Part shown: one piece after another, positions 1-6,434 of the stretch | Position numbering within the stretch: the first letter of the stretch is position 1 | How the letters are laid out: each line of letters begins with the position of its first letter | NCBI GenBank assembly: GCA_937899145.1 | Contig: CALBPW010000516.1 | Coordinates: 1-10,116 of the forward strand | DNA: 10,116 nt | From: an uncultured Bacteroidota bacterium | GTDB taxonomy: Bacteria > Bacteroidota > Bacteroidia > Bacteroidales > SZUA-534 | Direction: 5' to 3' | Notes under the pieces: generated by a model | Seen by the model: the letters and a program-made list of their open reading frames with translations, nothing else | Databases searched by the model: none | Told to the model about the DNA's origin: nothing | Made by a program: the position numbers and the translations under genes

Positions 1-1121
1 TATTCCTGACCTGTGCCGGGGATGAAGCCGGGGACATCAACGAGAGACACGATTGGTATGTTGAATGCGTCGCAGAAACGAACGAAACGAGCACCCTTGC
101 GGCTTGCGTTGCAGTCAAGGACACCGGCAAACTTGCTTGGCTGGTTGGCTACGATGCCAACAGAGCGACCATTGAAGCGGGCGAAGCCGATGATGATGTT
201 CTGTGCAAAGTTGGGCTGTACTTCGAAGAATTCGCCGTTGTCGGTGATGGCGGCGATTACCTGATACATGTCGTAAGCCTGGTTGGGGTTGTCGGGAATT
301 ATCTCGTTTAGAGAGTCTTCAAGGCGGTTGATTGGGTCGTTGCATTCAAGTAGCGGTGCTTCTTCGAGGTTGTTTTGAGGTAAGAATGAGAGTAAACGGC
401 GGATTGCCATCAAGCCTTCCTCTTCGTTCTCTGATACAAAATGTGCAACGCCCGATTTTGAGCTATGTACTTGTGCTCCGCCAAGTTGTTCTTCGTTTAC
501 AACTTCGCTTGTAACGGTTTTTACAACTTTCGGCCCTGTTAGGAACATGTAGCTTGTGTCTTTGTTCATAAATACAAAGTCGGTGATGGCTGGCGAGTAA
601 ACAGCGCCACCTGCGCAAGGACCAAATATTGCTGAAATCTGTGGTATTACTCCCGATGCTAAAATATTGCGTTCGAATATGTTAGCAAAGCCTGTCAGTG
701 AGTTTACGCCTTCTTGAATACGGGCGCCTCCTGAGTCGTTGATGCCGATAACGGGGGCTCCGACTTTCATAGCCATATCCATCACTTTGCATATTTTCAG
801 CGACATGGTTTCTGACAGTGACCCACCAAAAACTGTAAAATCTTGAGCGTAAACGTAAACCACACGGCCATCGATAGTGCCGTGGCCGGTAACAACGCCA
901 TCGCCCATAAATTTTTGTTTGTCCATTCCAAAGTTTGTGCAACGATGGCTTACAAACATGTCAAATTCTTCGAAACTACCTTCGTCAAGCAGAAGGTTGA
1001 TGCGCTCGCGGGCTGTAAGTTTGCCTTTCTCGTGTTGTTTGTCGATGCGGGCAACCCCACCGCCTAACTTGGCTTCGGCTCTTTTTTTAATCAGACCGCC
1101 AATTTTGTCTTTATTAGTCAT
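1..1121 (-). CDS. mmdA: Acyl-CoA carboxylase carboxyltransferase subunit (methylmalonyl-CoA decarboxylase alpha / propionyl-CoA carboxylase beta type), 3' end missing
   Basis: This protein transfers CO2 between biotin and an acyl-CoA, most likely the propionyl-CoA/methylmalonyl-CoA pair of propionate or succinate metabolism. The visible 373 residues start at an ATG at 1121 and run off the left edge; relatives have roughly 510-520 residues, so about 140 C-terminal residues are missing. Family blocks seen: [16 protein letters not shown] (35-50), the acyl-CoA-binding stretch [11 protein letters not shown] (129-139), the glycine-rich [12 protein letters not shown] (167-178), and [13 protein letters not shown] (361-373), where the second carboxyltransferase half begins. 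The biotin carrier and the oxaloacetate-decarboxylase-type membrane subunits, which often follow mmdA in this phylum, would lie outside the window, so mmdA and pccB cannot be separated. The upstream purine run is only a weak ribosome binding site. G+C is about 55% over the first 180 bases, above most of the window. Confidence 0.93.
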   Translation of the reverse strand, partial: MTNKDKIGGLIKKRAEAKLGGGVARIDKQHEKGKLTARERINLLLDEGSFEEFDMFVSHRCTNFGMDKQKFMGDGVVTGHGTIDGRVVYVYAQDFTVFGGSLSETMSLKICKVMDMAMKVGAPVIGINDSGGARIQEGVNSLTGFANIFERNILASGVIPQISAIFGPCAGGAVYSPAITDFVFMNKDTSYMFLTGPKVVKTVTSEVVNEEQLGGAQVHSSKSGVAHFVSENEEEGLMAIRRLLSFLPQNNLEEAPLLECNDPINRLEDSLNEIIPDNPNQAYDMYQVIAAITDNGEFFEVQPNFAQNIIIGFARFNGRSVGIVANQPSKFAGVLDCNASRKGARFVRFCDAFNIPIVSLVDVPGFIPGTGQE

Positions 1122-1430
1122 CTTTTTTATGTTAGTTTTTCTATTGATTAACAAGATTTTATGCTTGCATGGAGCATAGAAAGCCCCTTTTTTCGCTGCT
1201 TTCTATTTACATAATCTGTGCCAAACCGCTGAAATGCTACTATTTTTTTATCAACATCGGGGGTTGCCATTTATATATTAATGGTGCAACAATGTGATTT
1301 TTAGAATTGTAATGTGTGGTTGAAATCGTTTGCGCGTGTTTGCGCTGATGTGGTTGGAATGGGGAATATCTGAGTTCCGATTTTAAGTTTCTGATGTTAT
1401 TTGGCTTGCGTTCAAGTAAGTTTATGGGCA
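1122..1430. other. 309-base stretch between the Rrf2 gene and mmdA, no convincing gene
   Basis: This is the leader of mmdA and the trailer of the Rrf2 gene; both are transcribed to the left. It holds a 63-codon minus-strand frame (1240-1431) whose ATG overlaps the Rrf2 stop as TAATG. The encoded peptide is basic, resembles no family I know, and is probably chance. There is a tandem GTTTGCGC repeat at 1328-1345. Three small imperfect hairpins are visible: GTTGCCATT/AATGGtgCAAC at 1263-1290, TAGAAAG/CTTTCTA at 1177-1205, and ATGCT/AGCAT at 1161-1177. None has the T-run of a terminator in the direction of transcription. I found no clear -33/-7 promoter pair for mmdA. Confidence 0.5.
1328..1345. 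repeat. Tandem 8-base direct repeat, 10-base period
   Basis: GTTTGCGC occurs twice, separated by GT, so the copies lie one helical turn apart. The repeat is in the noncoding gap between the Rrf2-family gene and mmdA, upstream of mmdA on its coding strand. A 10-bp period suits a protein-binding site, but two short copies can arise by chance and no function is claimed. Confidence 0.35.
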
Positions 1431-1868
1431 TTATAATGCAGCTCCAAAATAGCCGCTTTCGGTTTTGTTTTTCATTAAATCGGCAATCGTTATGCCATCA
1501 AAGAAGTTGTTAATCAGCGTGTTGAATTTTTCCCACATGGGCAGTGTGCGACATTCGGCGGCGCGTTCGCATGGTTTTGCGTCGCACTCTAAGCAGGCGA
1601 CAGGCGCCAAAGAGCCCTCTGTGGCCCGCAATATGTCGCCAACCTTGTAATCTTCGGGTGGACGATTAAGCTTGTAGCCTCCGCCTTTGCCATGTGTGGC
1701 ATCTATTAGTCCTTTTTTAGACAACGATGCTGTAATGCTTTCTAAATATTTTAGTGATATATTTTGGCTCTCCGACAAATCTTTTAAGCGGATGTATTCC
1801 GAACTGTTTTTTTCAGCCAGTTCGATCATTATTCTGATGGCATATCTGCCGCGTGTTGAAATCATCAT
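1431..1868 (-). CDS. Rrf2-family transcriptional regulator with four cysteines
   Basis: This is a 145-residue winged-helix repressor or sensor of the Rrf2 family (relatives: IscR, NsrR, CymR). The N-terminus MISTRGRYAIRIM and the recognition-helix/wing region SLKYLESITASLSKKGLI...GKGGGYKL (38-66) are classic. The C-terminal sensor region has Cys92, Cys95, Cys100 and Cys106. The C-x7-C-x5-C spacing of 92/100/106 resembles the cluster-binding loop of Fe-S members. The position two or three residues after the last cysteine, where IscR has a ligand histidine, carries Thr/Leu/Pro here. It may therefore bind a cluster by other ligands or sense thiol chemistry; the sequence does not decide. Translation may start at Met1 or Met2, because two ATGs are adjacent. 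No cysK or isc genes are near. An inverted repeat just upstream (1887-1917) is a candidate autoregulatory operator. Confidence 0.92.
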   Translation of the reverse strand: MMISTRGRYAIRIMIELAEKNSSEYIRLKDLSESQNISLKYLESITASLSKKGLIDATHGKGGGYKLNRPPEDYKVGDILRATEGSLAPVACLECDAKPCERAAECRTLPMWEKFNTLINNFFDGITIADLMKNKTESGYFGAAL

Positions 1869-1886
1869 AAGTCAGTTAAAAATGTT

Positions 1887-1917
1887 ACGCAAAATACAAA
1901 AAATTGGTGTTTTGCAT
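1887..1917. promoter_or_regulatory. Inverted repeat upstream of the Rrf2-family gene, candidate operator
   Basis: ACGCAAAATAC (1887-1897) and GTGTTTTGCAT (1907-1917) are inverted copies matching at 9 of 11 positions, with a 9-base spacer. The repeat ends 19 bases upstream of the Rrf2 start. On the minus strand the gene-proximal arm reads GTATTTTGCGT. It contains TATTTTG, one base short of the TAnnTTTG box, so a protein bound there would cover the probable promoter. Rrf2 proteins commonly repress themselves from dyad sites; that this is such a site is inference. Confidence 0.4.
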
Positions 1918-2005
1918 ATTTAATTTGTCTGCTAAAAATTCTTTTTGCGCTTCTAACTTTTTGTTATTTAGTGCGATGTGTTTTTTTTGTGGATTTATTT
2001 CAATG

Positions 2006-2923
2006 TCAATGTTTGTTGTTTTTTGTAGGGTCGGAATAGTCGGCAGGGCGTTTGTGTTTCCAGCGTCGATGCGACCACATCCAAATTTCAGGTTTCTTAT
2101 TGATAGACTCTTCAAGTAGCTTGTAAAATGTGTTAATTATTGCATAATCAGGTTCTTTGGTTGGATTTTCGGTGATGATTTTCAATTTTATGTTAAATTT
2201 ACAAAATCCTAATCGGTCTATTTCGGTGTATAAAACAGGCATGTCAAATTTTTTTGCAAGTTGTTCTGGCCCCATAAAAACGCCAGTATCTTGATTAAGA
2301 AAATTTAGCCAATAGTGGATTTGGCTGCGGGTTGGCGTTTGGTCGGCAACGCTGAGTAGAGCAAATGGCTCGCCACTATTGCGCATAGCAACAAGTTTGC
2401 GTAGCGTGTGGCGCATTTCTACAGGTTCGACGCCCATATTTATGCGCATTTTTTGGTAGAAAAGTTCAAAAGCTTCGCTTGTTAATTTTTTGTAGATAGC
2501 AGCTCCGCGATAGCCGAAATCGTGCACGCGCGAGCTGCCAAATTCCCAATTCCCATAATGTCCTAAAACAAGCAAAACGTTGCGCTTCTTTTTTAACATA
2601 TCTTGCAGGATTTCAGGCGTTTCAACGTTTGTCGATTTTGCAATACGCTTACGCGATGAGTATCGGAGATTGATGACTTCAATTATCATGTAGGTTAGGT
2701 GCAAGTAGTATTTTCGTGTTATTTGGCGAATCTCTTTTTCGTTTTTTCCCGGAAAGGAATTTTTTAGATTATTAACAATAACTTTTCTTCTGTATCTAAT
2801 GATATTGGCTACGATAAAATAAACAATAATGGCTAAAAGTTGTTGAATGGGTTTGGGCAAAATCCAGATGCCGAAGAACAGAATAGATGCTATAATGTAG
2901 ATAATATGTTGTGCAAAACTCAT
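2006..2923 (-). CDS. LpxL/HtrB-family lipid A biosynthesis acyltransferase
   Basis: This is a 305-residue inner-membrane-associated acyltransferase of the lysophospholipid/lipid A late acyltransferase family. It likely adds a secondary acyl chain to a lipid A precursor on the cytoplasmic face. A hydrophobic N-terminal anchor (about 7-42) is followed by the catalytic H-x4-E motif in GHYGNWEF (His122, Glu127), ADQTP (194-198), and the conserved C-terminal WMWSHRRWK block (281-289). Length is normal for the family. The reading frame is open upstream to 3064, but that extension runs inside the preceding gene in another frame. I chose the ATG at 2923 because the protein then begins directly with the anchor and sits one base after the upstream TAA (TAATATG), implying translational coupling. 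Other family members acylate ornithine lipids or similar molecules, so the exact acceptor is inferred. Confidence 0.9.
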   Translation of the reverse strand: MSFAQHIIYIIASILFFGIWILPKPIQQLLAIIVYFIVANIIRYRRKVIVNNLKNSFPGKNEKEIRQITRKYYLHLTYMIIEVINLRYSSRKRIAKSTNVETPEILQDMLKKKRNVLLVLGHYGNWEFGSSRVHDFGYRGAAIYKKLTSEAFELFYQKMRINMGVEPVEMRHTLRKLVAMRNSGEPFALLSVADQTPTRSQIHYWLNFLNQDTGVFMGPEQLAKKFDMPVLYTEIDRLGFCKFNIKLKIITENPTKEPDYAIINTFYKLLEESINKKPEIWMWSHRRWKHKRPADYSDPTKNNKH

Positions 2924-2924
2924 A

Positions 2925-4298
2925 TTATAGCCCTTCAAAAATGGTTGTTTCTTCGGTTGTTGACTTCTGATTGCCAAAAAGTTTTTTTTGCCAGTCAATA
3001 TCTTTTGTCTCGCAAGGCATATTGCTGTGTAGCAGTGAATTATTATCGCCGGTTTTGAAAACAAATTTTATGTTGCTTAAATTGCCTATTTTGTAATAAT
3101 GCCAAACAATATATGGTTTTGCGTTGTCGGCGATTATTGAATTTGGCATTCCGTATCTGAATAGAATTTGTTTTTGGCTTGTGCTATAATTATTTTGTTC
3201 GGCAATTTCAATTCGTTTTACATAATCAGCCATTGCAATATCGGGGTTGAATTGGTTTCGTTGTGTCCAGAAATTGAACATAAAATACTGAATTGTGGTT
3301 AAATCGGCACTTTTTACTACTTTCTCAATCGTTTCAAGTTCTTCGTTATCAGCAATGTATTTCAAATTATTGATAATATTAGTTAGAGTATCAATGTTTG
3401 AAAACGTATTTGCGTTACGCAATGTTTTGTTCGCGTATTCGTATGGTTTTGGGGTGATTATAATATTTTCGCGTTCAAAGTATTTTGCTGCCGAGCTGCA
3501 GAGGTTGTTGTTGTTATCGCGAATTTCGACTACTAAAAAATATTTGCCTGTCGGTAATTTTTTTATGTTAATTTCTTTCAGGAATTGATAATGATTCATC
3601 GCATTGATTGATTGCGATGACGAATGCCCTTGAATCGTCTTCAACGTTAGCGCGTCGCGAATGAAAGTGTAAACATTGCAAGTGCCTAAATTACCAATCT
3701 CATTAGCTATATTGTAAAATTCGGTATAAAAACGCAAATATTCGTTTTCGGCATTAAAAGTGCTACTGCAAAACGGAATGCACTCATACCCATTTTTCCG
3801 ATTTATAGTTTTTTCCAATGTTGGTGTGAAACTGCCAAGTAGCTCAATACCGCTTATTGCGGTTTGTTTTTGCGGAATGTCGATTGTTATAATTTCGTGT
3901 CGAGTGATAGTTTTTTTGAGCGAATCCGGTGCATTTAAATCTCTGATTTTTAGTTCGAAATTGTAGATGCCTTGTGGTATAAAGATTCGCTGAACATCAG
4001 TAAAATCGGGGAAAATTTCGGTTGTGTCGGGTAGGGGCGGATTGCTAACAATAAAATGACGGAATTCGGCTAAGTCGTCACCGTTTTTGAAAATCATTGT
4101 AATGTCAATCTTCGATTCTAAATTAATATCGTTTACTACATAATTAACTGATTTGCCGTCTATTAGTAGGTATGTTTCAACAAATGGGCGCTTGTCGGAA
4201 AGCATGTATGTTGAATAGTCGAAACTGACGTTAAGTATCTGACAATTAGACGTTAAAAATAGGATTGAGGTTAATAGTGTTGTAAGCAGACGTTTCAT
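2925..4298 (-). CDS. Exported GWxTD-domain-like protein with degenerate signature
   Basis: This 457-residue protein begins with a signal peptide (MKRLLTTLLTSILFLTSNCQ). Cys19 could be a lipidation site, but LTSNC is a poor lipobox. The middle (about 20-290) reads as beta-rich domains. The C-terminal part (about 335-430) matches the layout of the GWxTD domain of Bacteroidota and related phyla: a long helix ending FNFWTQRN (341-348), a helix with YVKRIEIAEQ, then RYGMPNSI (381-388) where relatives have a YGxPD segment, IVWHYY (398-402 region), and a final strand with LLHSN. The name-giving GWxTD-RG stretch is replaced by NYSTSQK near 370-376, keeping only the threonine. The domain's function is unknown. 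The gene lies 66 bases after mtaB and one base before the acyltransferase, so it is probably cotranscribed with both. That suggests, but does not show, an envelope role. Confidence 0.75.
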   Translation of the reverse strand: MKRLLTTLLTSILFLTSNCQILNVSFDYSTYMLSDKRPFVETYLLIDGKSVNYVVNDINLESKIDITMIFKNGDDLAEFRHFIVSNPPLPDTTEIFPDFTDVQRIFIPQGIYNFELKIRDLNAPDSLKKTITRHEIITIDIPQKQTAISGIELLGSFTPTLEKTINRKNGYECIPFCSSTFNAENEYLRFYTEFYNIANEIGNLGTCNVYTFIRDALTLKTIQGHSSSQSINAMNHYQFLKEINIKKLPTGKYFLVVEIRDNNNNLCSSAAKYFERENIIITPKPYEYANKTLRNANTFSNIDTLTNIINNLKYIADNEELETIEKVVKSADLTTIQYFMFNFWTQRNQFNPDIAMADYVKRIEIAEQNNYSTSQKQILFRYGMPNSIIADNAKPYIVWHYYKIGNLSNIKFVFKTGDNNSLLHSNMPCETKDIDWQKKLFGNQKSTTEETTIFEGL

Positions 4299-4364
4299 TT
4301 GTGATTATTTTGGTGTAAATTTAGAAATTTAGCGATATTTTGCTTTATTTTAGTTTTTCAGATT

Positions 4365-5654
4365 TCAATTTTCAATTACAATTCCTTTAACTTCGTTATT
4401 ATCAATTGCTTGTGTAAGTAGAACGTTTTTTACTTTGTTTACAAATTCTTGATTTGCAGGCACTTTTACTTTTATGTAGTTGTCGGTAAATCCGCACATT
4501 TCGGTATTGAAAGGTTCGGCTTCGAAAAGTACGGGCCTTTTTTTGCTTATTTGGCTGTCGATGAATGTTTTAGTCATTGCTTTGCCGAGTGTAATCATTT
4601 CTTGGCTACGCTGTTTCCGAATTTCGTTCGGAATCATTTGCATTTTGGCTGCCAGCGTGTTGGCTCTTATTGAATATGGAAATACGTGCAAATATGATAA
4701 TGGAAGCGATTTGACAAAATCGCAAATTTCTGCAAAATCGGCATCTGATTCGGTGGGCACGCCAACAATTACATCAGCAGCAATGCAAGCGTCGGGTATT
4801 AGCCGTTTGATTTTTGCAATGCGTTGCGCGTAAAAACTTGTTGTATAGCGACGGTGCATCAGACTTAGAAGCCGATCGGAACCGCATTGTAGCGGAATGT
4901 GGAAATGTGGCATAATTATTTCTGAATCAGCAACATGCTCGATTATTTGATCGGTAAGCAGATTCGGCTCAATTGATGATATGCGCAAGCGCTCCAAACC
5001 TTTGATTTGCTCAAGTTCAAGCAGTAGTTGGAATAGATTTTCGCCATTGGCTCTGCCAAAGTCGCCAATGTTTACACCTGTCAGTATGATTTCTTTAATT
5101 CCTTTATTTACAGCATGTTGCGCTATTTCTGTTGTGCGCTTAATAGTATTGCTGCGGCTACGTCCGCGGGCATGTGGAATGGTGCAGTATGAGCAAAAAT
5201 AGTCGCAGCCGTCTTGCACTTTGAAGAAACTGCGAGTGCGGTCGCCATACGAAAAAACGGGTTCAAAAATGTTGTTTTCCTTCGTTACATATATAATAGG
5301 TGTGTCTTGCTTTTGTAAAATTGGAATATTGTTAATAATATCCATTTTGTTGTCAGACCCAAAAATGTAATCGACACCCTCTATTTTTGCTACTTCGTCG
5401 GGCTTTAATTGTGTGTAGCAACCCGCAGCAATTATTATTGTTTGGCTATTTCTGTTTATGATTTTATGAATGGCCTGGCGGCTTTTTTTGTTTGCCAATT
5501 CAGTAACAGTACATGTGTTTATGATAAATACATCGGCATTTGAATCTTCGTGAACGCGTTCGTAACCTGCATTCTCAAATTGTTGCGTTATCCACGATGT
5601 CTCAGAGAAATTTAGTTTGCAACCAAGCGATATTGCGGCTATTTTTTTTGTCAT
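4365..5654 (-). CDS. mtaB: tRNA (t6A37) C2-methylthiotransferase MtaB, radical SAM
   Basis: MtaB uses two Fe-S clusters and S-adenosylmethionine to convert t6A at tRNA position 37 to ms2t6A in the cytoplasm. The N-terminal UPF0004 domain has its three cluster cysteines in LGCKLN (Cys12), NTCTV (Cys48) and AGCY (Cys79). The radical SAM motif C-x3-C-x2-C is in CDYFCSYCTIPHARGR (Cys150, 154, 157). A TRAM-like RNA-binding tail covers about 365-429. Length (429 residues) fits the MtaB branch, and CDYFCSYCTIP with GCKLN distinguishes it from MiaB and RimO. The frame extends five codons further to a TTG at 5669; I chose the ATG at 5654 because MTKKIAAISLGCKLN is the usual N-terminus. A TATATTTG box 20 bases upstream suggests it heads an operon with the GWxTD-like and acyltransferase genes. 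Confidence 0.94.
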   Translation of the reverse strand: MTKKIAAISLGCKLNFSETSWITQQFENAGYERVHEDSNADVFIINTCTVTELANKKSRQAIHKIINRNSQTIIIAAGCYTQLKPDEVAKIEGVDYIFGSDNKMDIINNIPILQKQDTPIIYVTKENNIFEPVFSYGDRTRSFFKVQDGCDYFCSYCTIPHARGRSRSNTIKRTTEIAQHAVNKGIKEIILTGVNIGDFGRANGENLFQLLLELEQIKGLERLRISSIEPNLLTDQIIEHVADSEIIMPHFHIPLQCGSDRLLSLMHRRYTTSFYAQRIAKIKRLIPDACIAADVIVGVPTESDADFAEICDFVKSLPLSYLHVFPYSIRANTLAAKMQMIPNEIRKQRSQEMITLGKAMTKTFIDSQISKKRPVLFEAEPFNTEMCGFTDNYIKVKVPANQEFVNKVKNVLLTQAIDNNEVKGIVIEN

Positions 5655-5673
5655 TATCAATTTTTTCAAGCGG

Positions 5674-5681
5674 CAAATATA
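5674..5681 (-). promoter_or_regulatory. Bacteroidota -7 box upstream of mtaB
   Basis: On the minus strand this reads TATATTTG, a perfect match to TAnnTTTG. It ends 20 bases before the mtaB ATG at 5654, giving a leader of roughly a dozen bases. I see no good TTTG at the -33 position. The box is supported by its exact match and location rather than by a full promoter. Confidence 0.5.
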
Positions 5682-5856
5682 GTTTTTATGTCGTATAAAA
5701 ATTTATTGAGTATATCTTGTTAAAAAAAATGTTGTTGCTGTTTTTGTGTTAAAAGTTTTATAATCAATAATATAGTCAAAAATCAAACTGCAAAGGCGGA
5801 AACATAAATATGGTTTTTCTCAATTATACTTATGTTGCAATAATCTAAAAAAAATA

Positions 5857-5885
5857 ATTGTAATATTGTCAATTCTTTATATTTG
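5857..5885 (+). promoter_or_regulatory. Bacteroidota-type promoter for the SiaC-family gene
   Basis: The -7 box TATATTTG lies at 5878-5885. ATTG at 5857-5860 serves as a possible -33 element, with 17 bases between, slightly shorter than the usual spacing of about 19. Transcription would begin near 5891 and leave a leader of about 37 bases before the ATG at 5928. The same -7 octamer occurs on the other strand at 5674-5681 for mtaB, so the gap is a divergent promoter region. Confidence 0.55.
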
Positions 5886-5927
5886 CATCAAAATTCAACA
5901 TAGCATTTTACGTAAAAAGAATTTATT

Positions 5928-6311
5928 ATGGCTTTGGCCCCTTTGATTATTGAAAGCAGCGAGGTTACTCCTGAAATTATTTTGGATAAAGATTGTAACG
6001 TATTCGTTTTCAGGGGAAAATCACTTCCTGAAAACCCGATGGGTTTTTATAAACCAATCTTAAATTGGATTGATGAATATGCTATGCAACCTAACGATGA
6101 CACTCAGGTTAACTTTATGATGATATATTTTAACACGTCAAGTTCGAAAATTTTTCTCGACATAATGAAAAAATTTGAGAGCATTAATCGAAGCGGAAGC
6201 AAGTGCTGCATTAATTGGTATTACAAAGAAGACGACGAGGAAATTCTTGAGGCTGGTGAAATTTATTCAGAGCGCGTTTCGATGCCTTTTAATTTGAAAG
6301 CCGAAGAGTAG
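5928..6311 (+). CDS. SiaC-family (DUF1987) regulatory phosphoprotein
   Basis: This small cytoplasmic protein of 127 residues matches the DUF1987/SiaC family along its whole length. In Pseudomonas aeruginosa, SiaC is phosphorylated on a threonine by the kinase SiaB and dephosphorylated by SiaA. Unphosphorylated SiaC activates the diguanylate cyclase SiaD. Seen here: the FRGKSLPENP block (28-37) followed by FYKPILNWIDEY (40-51), and the phosphoacceptor block YFNTSSSK (67-74), where Thr70 corresponds to the phosphorylated threonine. No siaA, siaB or siaD homologue is in the window, so its partners, if any, are elsewhere. The gene appears to be a single transcription unit, with a promoter at 5857-5885 and a probable terminator at 6344-6372. 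The family assignment is firm; the signalling role is carried over from Pseudomonas. Confidence 0.88.
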   Translation: MALAPLIIESSEVTPEIILDKDCNVFVFRGKSLPENPMGFYKPILNWIDEYAMQPNDDTQVNFMMIYFNTSSSKIFLDIMKKFESINRSGSKCCINWYYKEDDEEILEAGEIYSERVSMPFNLKAEE

Positions 6312-6343
6312 GTGTATAGTAATTGTTTGTAGCATAATATTTG

Positions 6344-6372
6344 AAATCGGCTGTTCGATGGTCGATTTTTTT
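6344..6372 (+). terminator. Rho-independent terminator after the SiaC-family gene
   Basis: AAATCGGC (6344-6351) pairs with GTCGATTT (6361-6368), giving an 8-bp stem with one G-T pair and a 9-base loop. The T-run continues to 6372. It lies 32 bases after the stop codon and before the recR promoter box, so its position fits. The stem is A+T-rich and would be moderately stable. Confidence 0.5.
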
Positions 6373-6410
6373 GTTGTTTTAGATTCATGTTTTTATTTGC
6401 CTTCCTTTCT

Positions 6411-6418
6411 TAACTTTG
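6411..6418 (+). promoter_or_regulatory. Bacteroidota -7 box upstream of recR
   Basis: TAACTTTG is a perfect TAnnTTTG match ending 16 bases before the recR ATG. It would give a leader of about ten bases. A TTTG at 6396-6399 is too close to be the -33 element, and nothing better is seen at the right distance. With the preceding terminator it suggests recR starts a new transcript. Confidence 0.5.
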
Positions 6419-6434
6419 CCAAAAAAATAGAAAA

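Noticed and set aside
1..300. Raised G+C (about 54%) at the left end as a second chimeric junction
   Set aside because: The change along mmdA is gradual and patchy (values from about 38% to 60% within the gene), as expected for a highly conserved metabolic gene. There is no sharp step like the one in maf.
682..1179. Several open frames within the mmdA region on both strands
   Set aside because: The continuous minus-strand carboxyltransferase frame covers them with family motifs throughout; the others show no domain and are shadows.
1263..1290. Hairpin GTTGCCATT/AATGGtgCAAC as a terminator for the Rrf2 gene
   Set aside because: The stem has a two-base bulge, and the minus-strand side is followed by CCCCGATG rather than a T-run.
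2924..3064. N-terminal extension of the acyltransferase frame up to 3064
   Set aside because: It lies wholly within the GWxTD-like gene in another frame, and the extra residues resemble no part of the family. The ATG at 2923 gives the normal hydrophobic start and a one-base gap after the upstream stop.
4318..4333. Repeat of AAATTTAG upstream of the GWxTD-like gene
   Set aside because: It is a short A+T-rich duplication of low information. On the minus strand it reads TAAATTTC/TAAATTTA, which misses the final G of the -7 box, and the gene is probably read from the mtaB promoter.
5580..5600. TTATCCACG, one base from a DnaA box
   Set aside because: It is a single copy inside mtaB coding sequence, with no cluster, no A+T-rich unwinding element and no dnaA or dnaN nearby, so there is no support for an origin at the strand switch.
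5810..5848. 12-residue frame (MVFLNYTYVAII) preceded by a purine-rich AAAGGCGGA, possible leader peptide
   Set aside because: It lies upstream of the SiaC-family promoter box, so it would not be on that transcript. It is very short, and such runs are common by chance in A+T-rich DNA.
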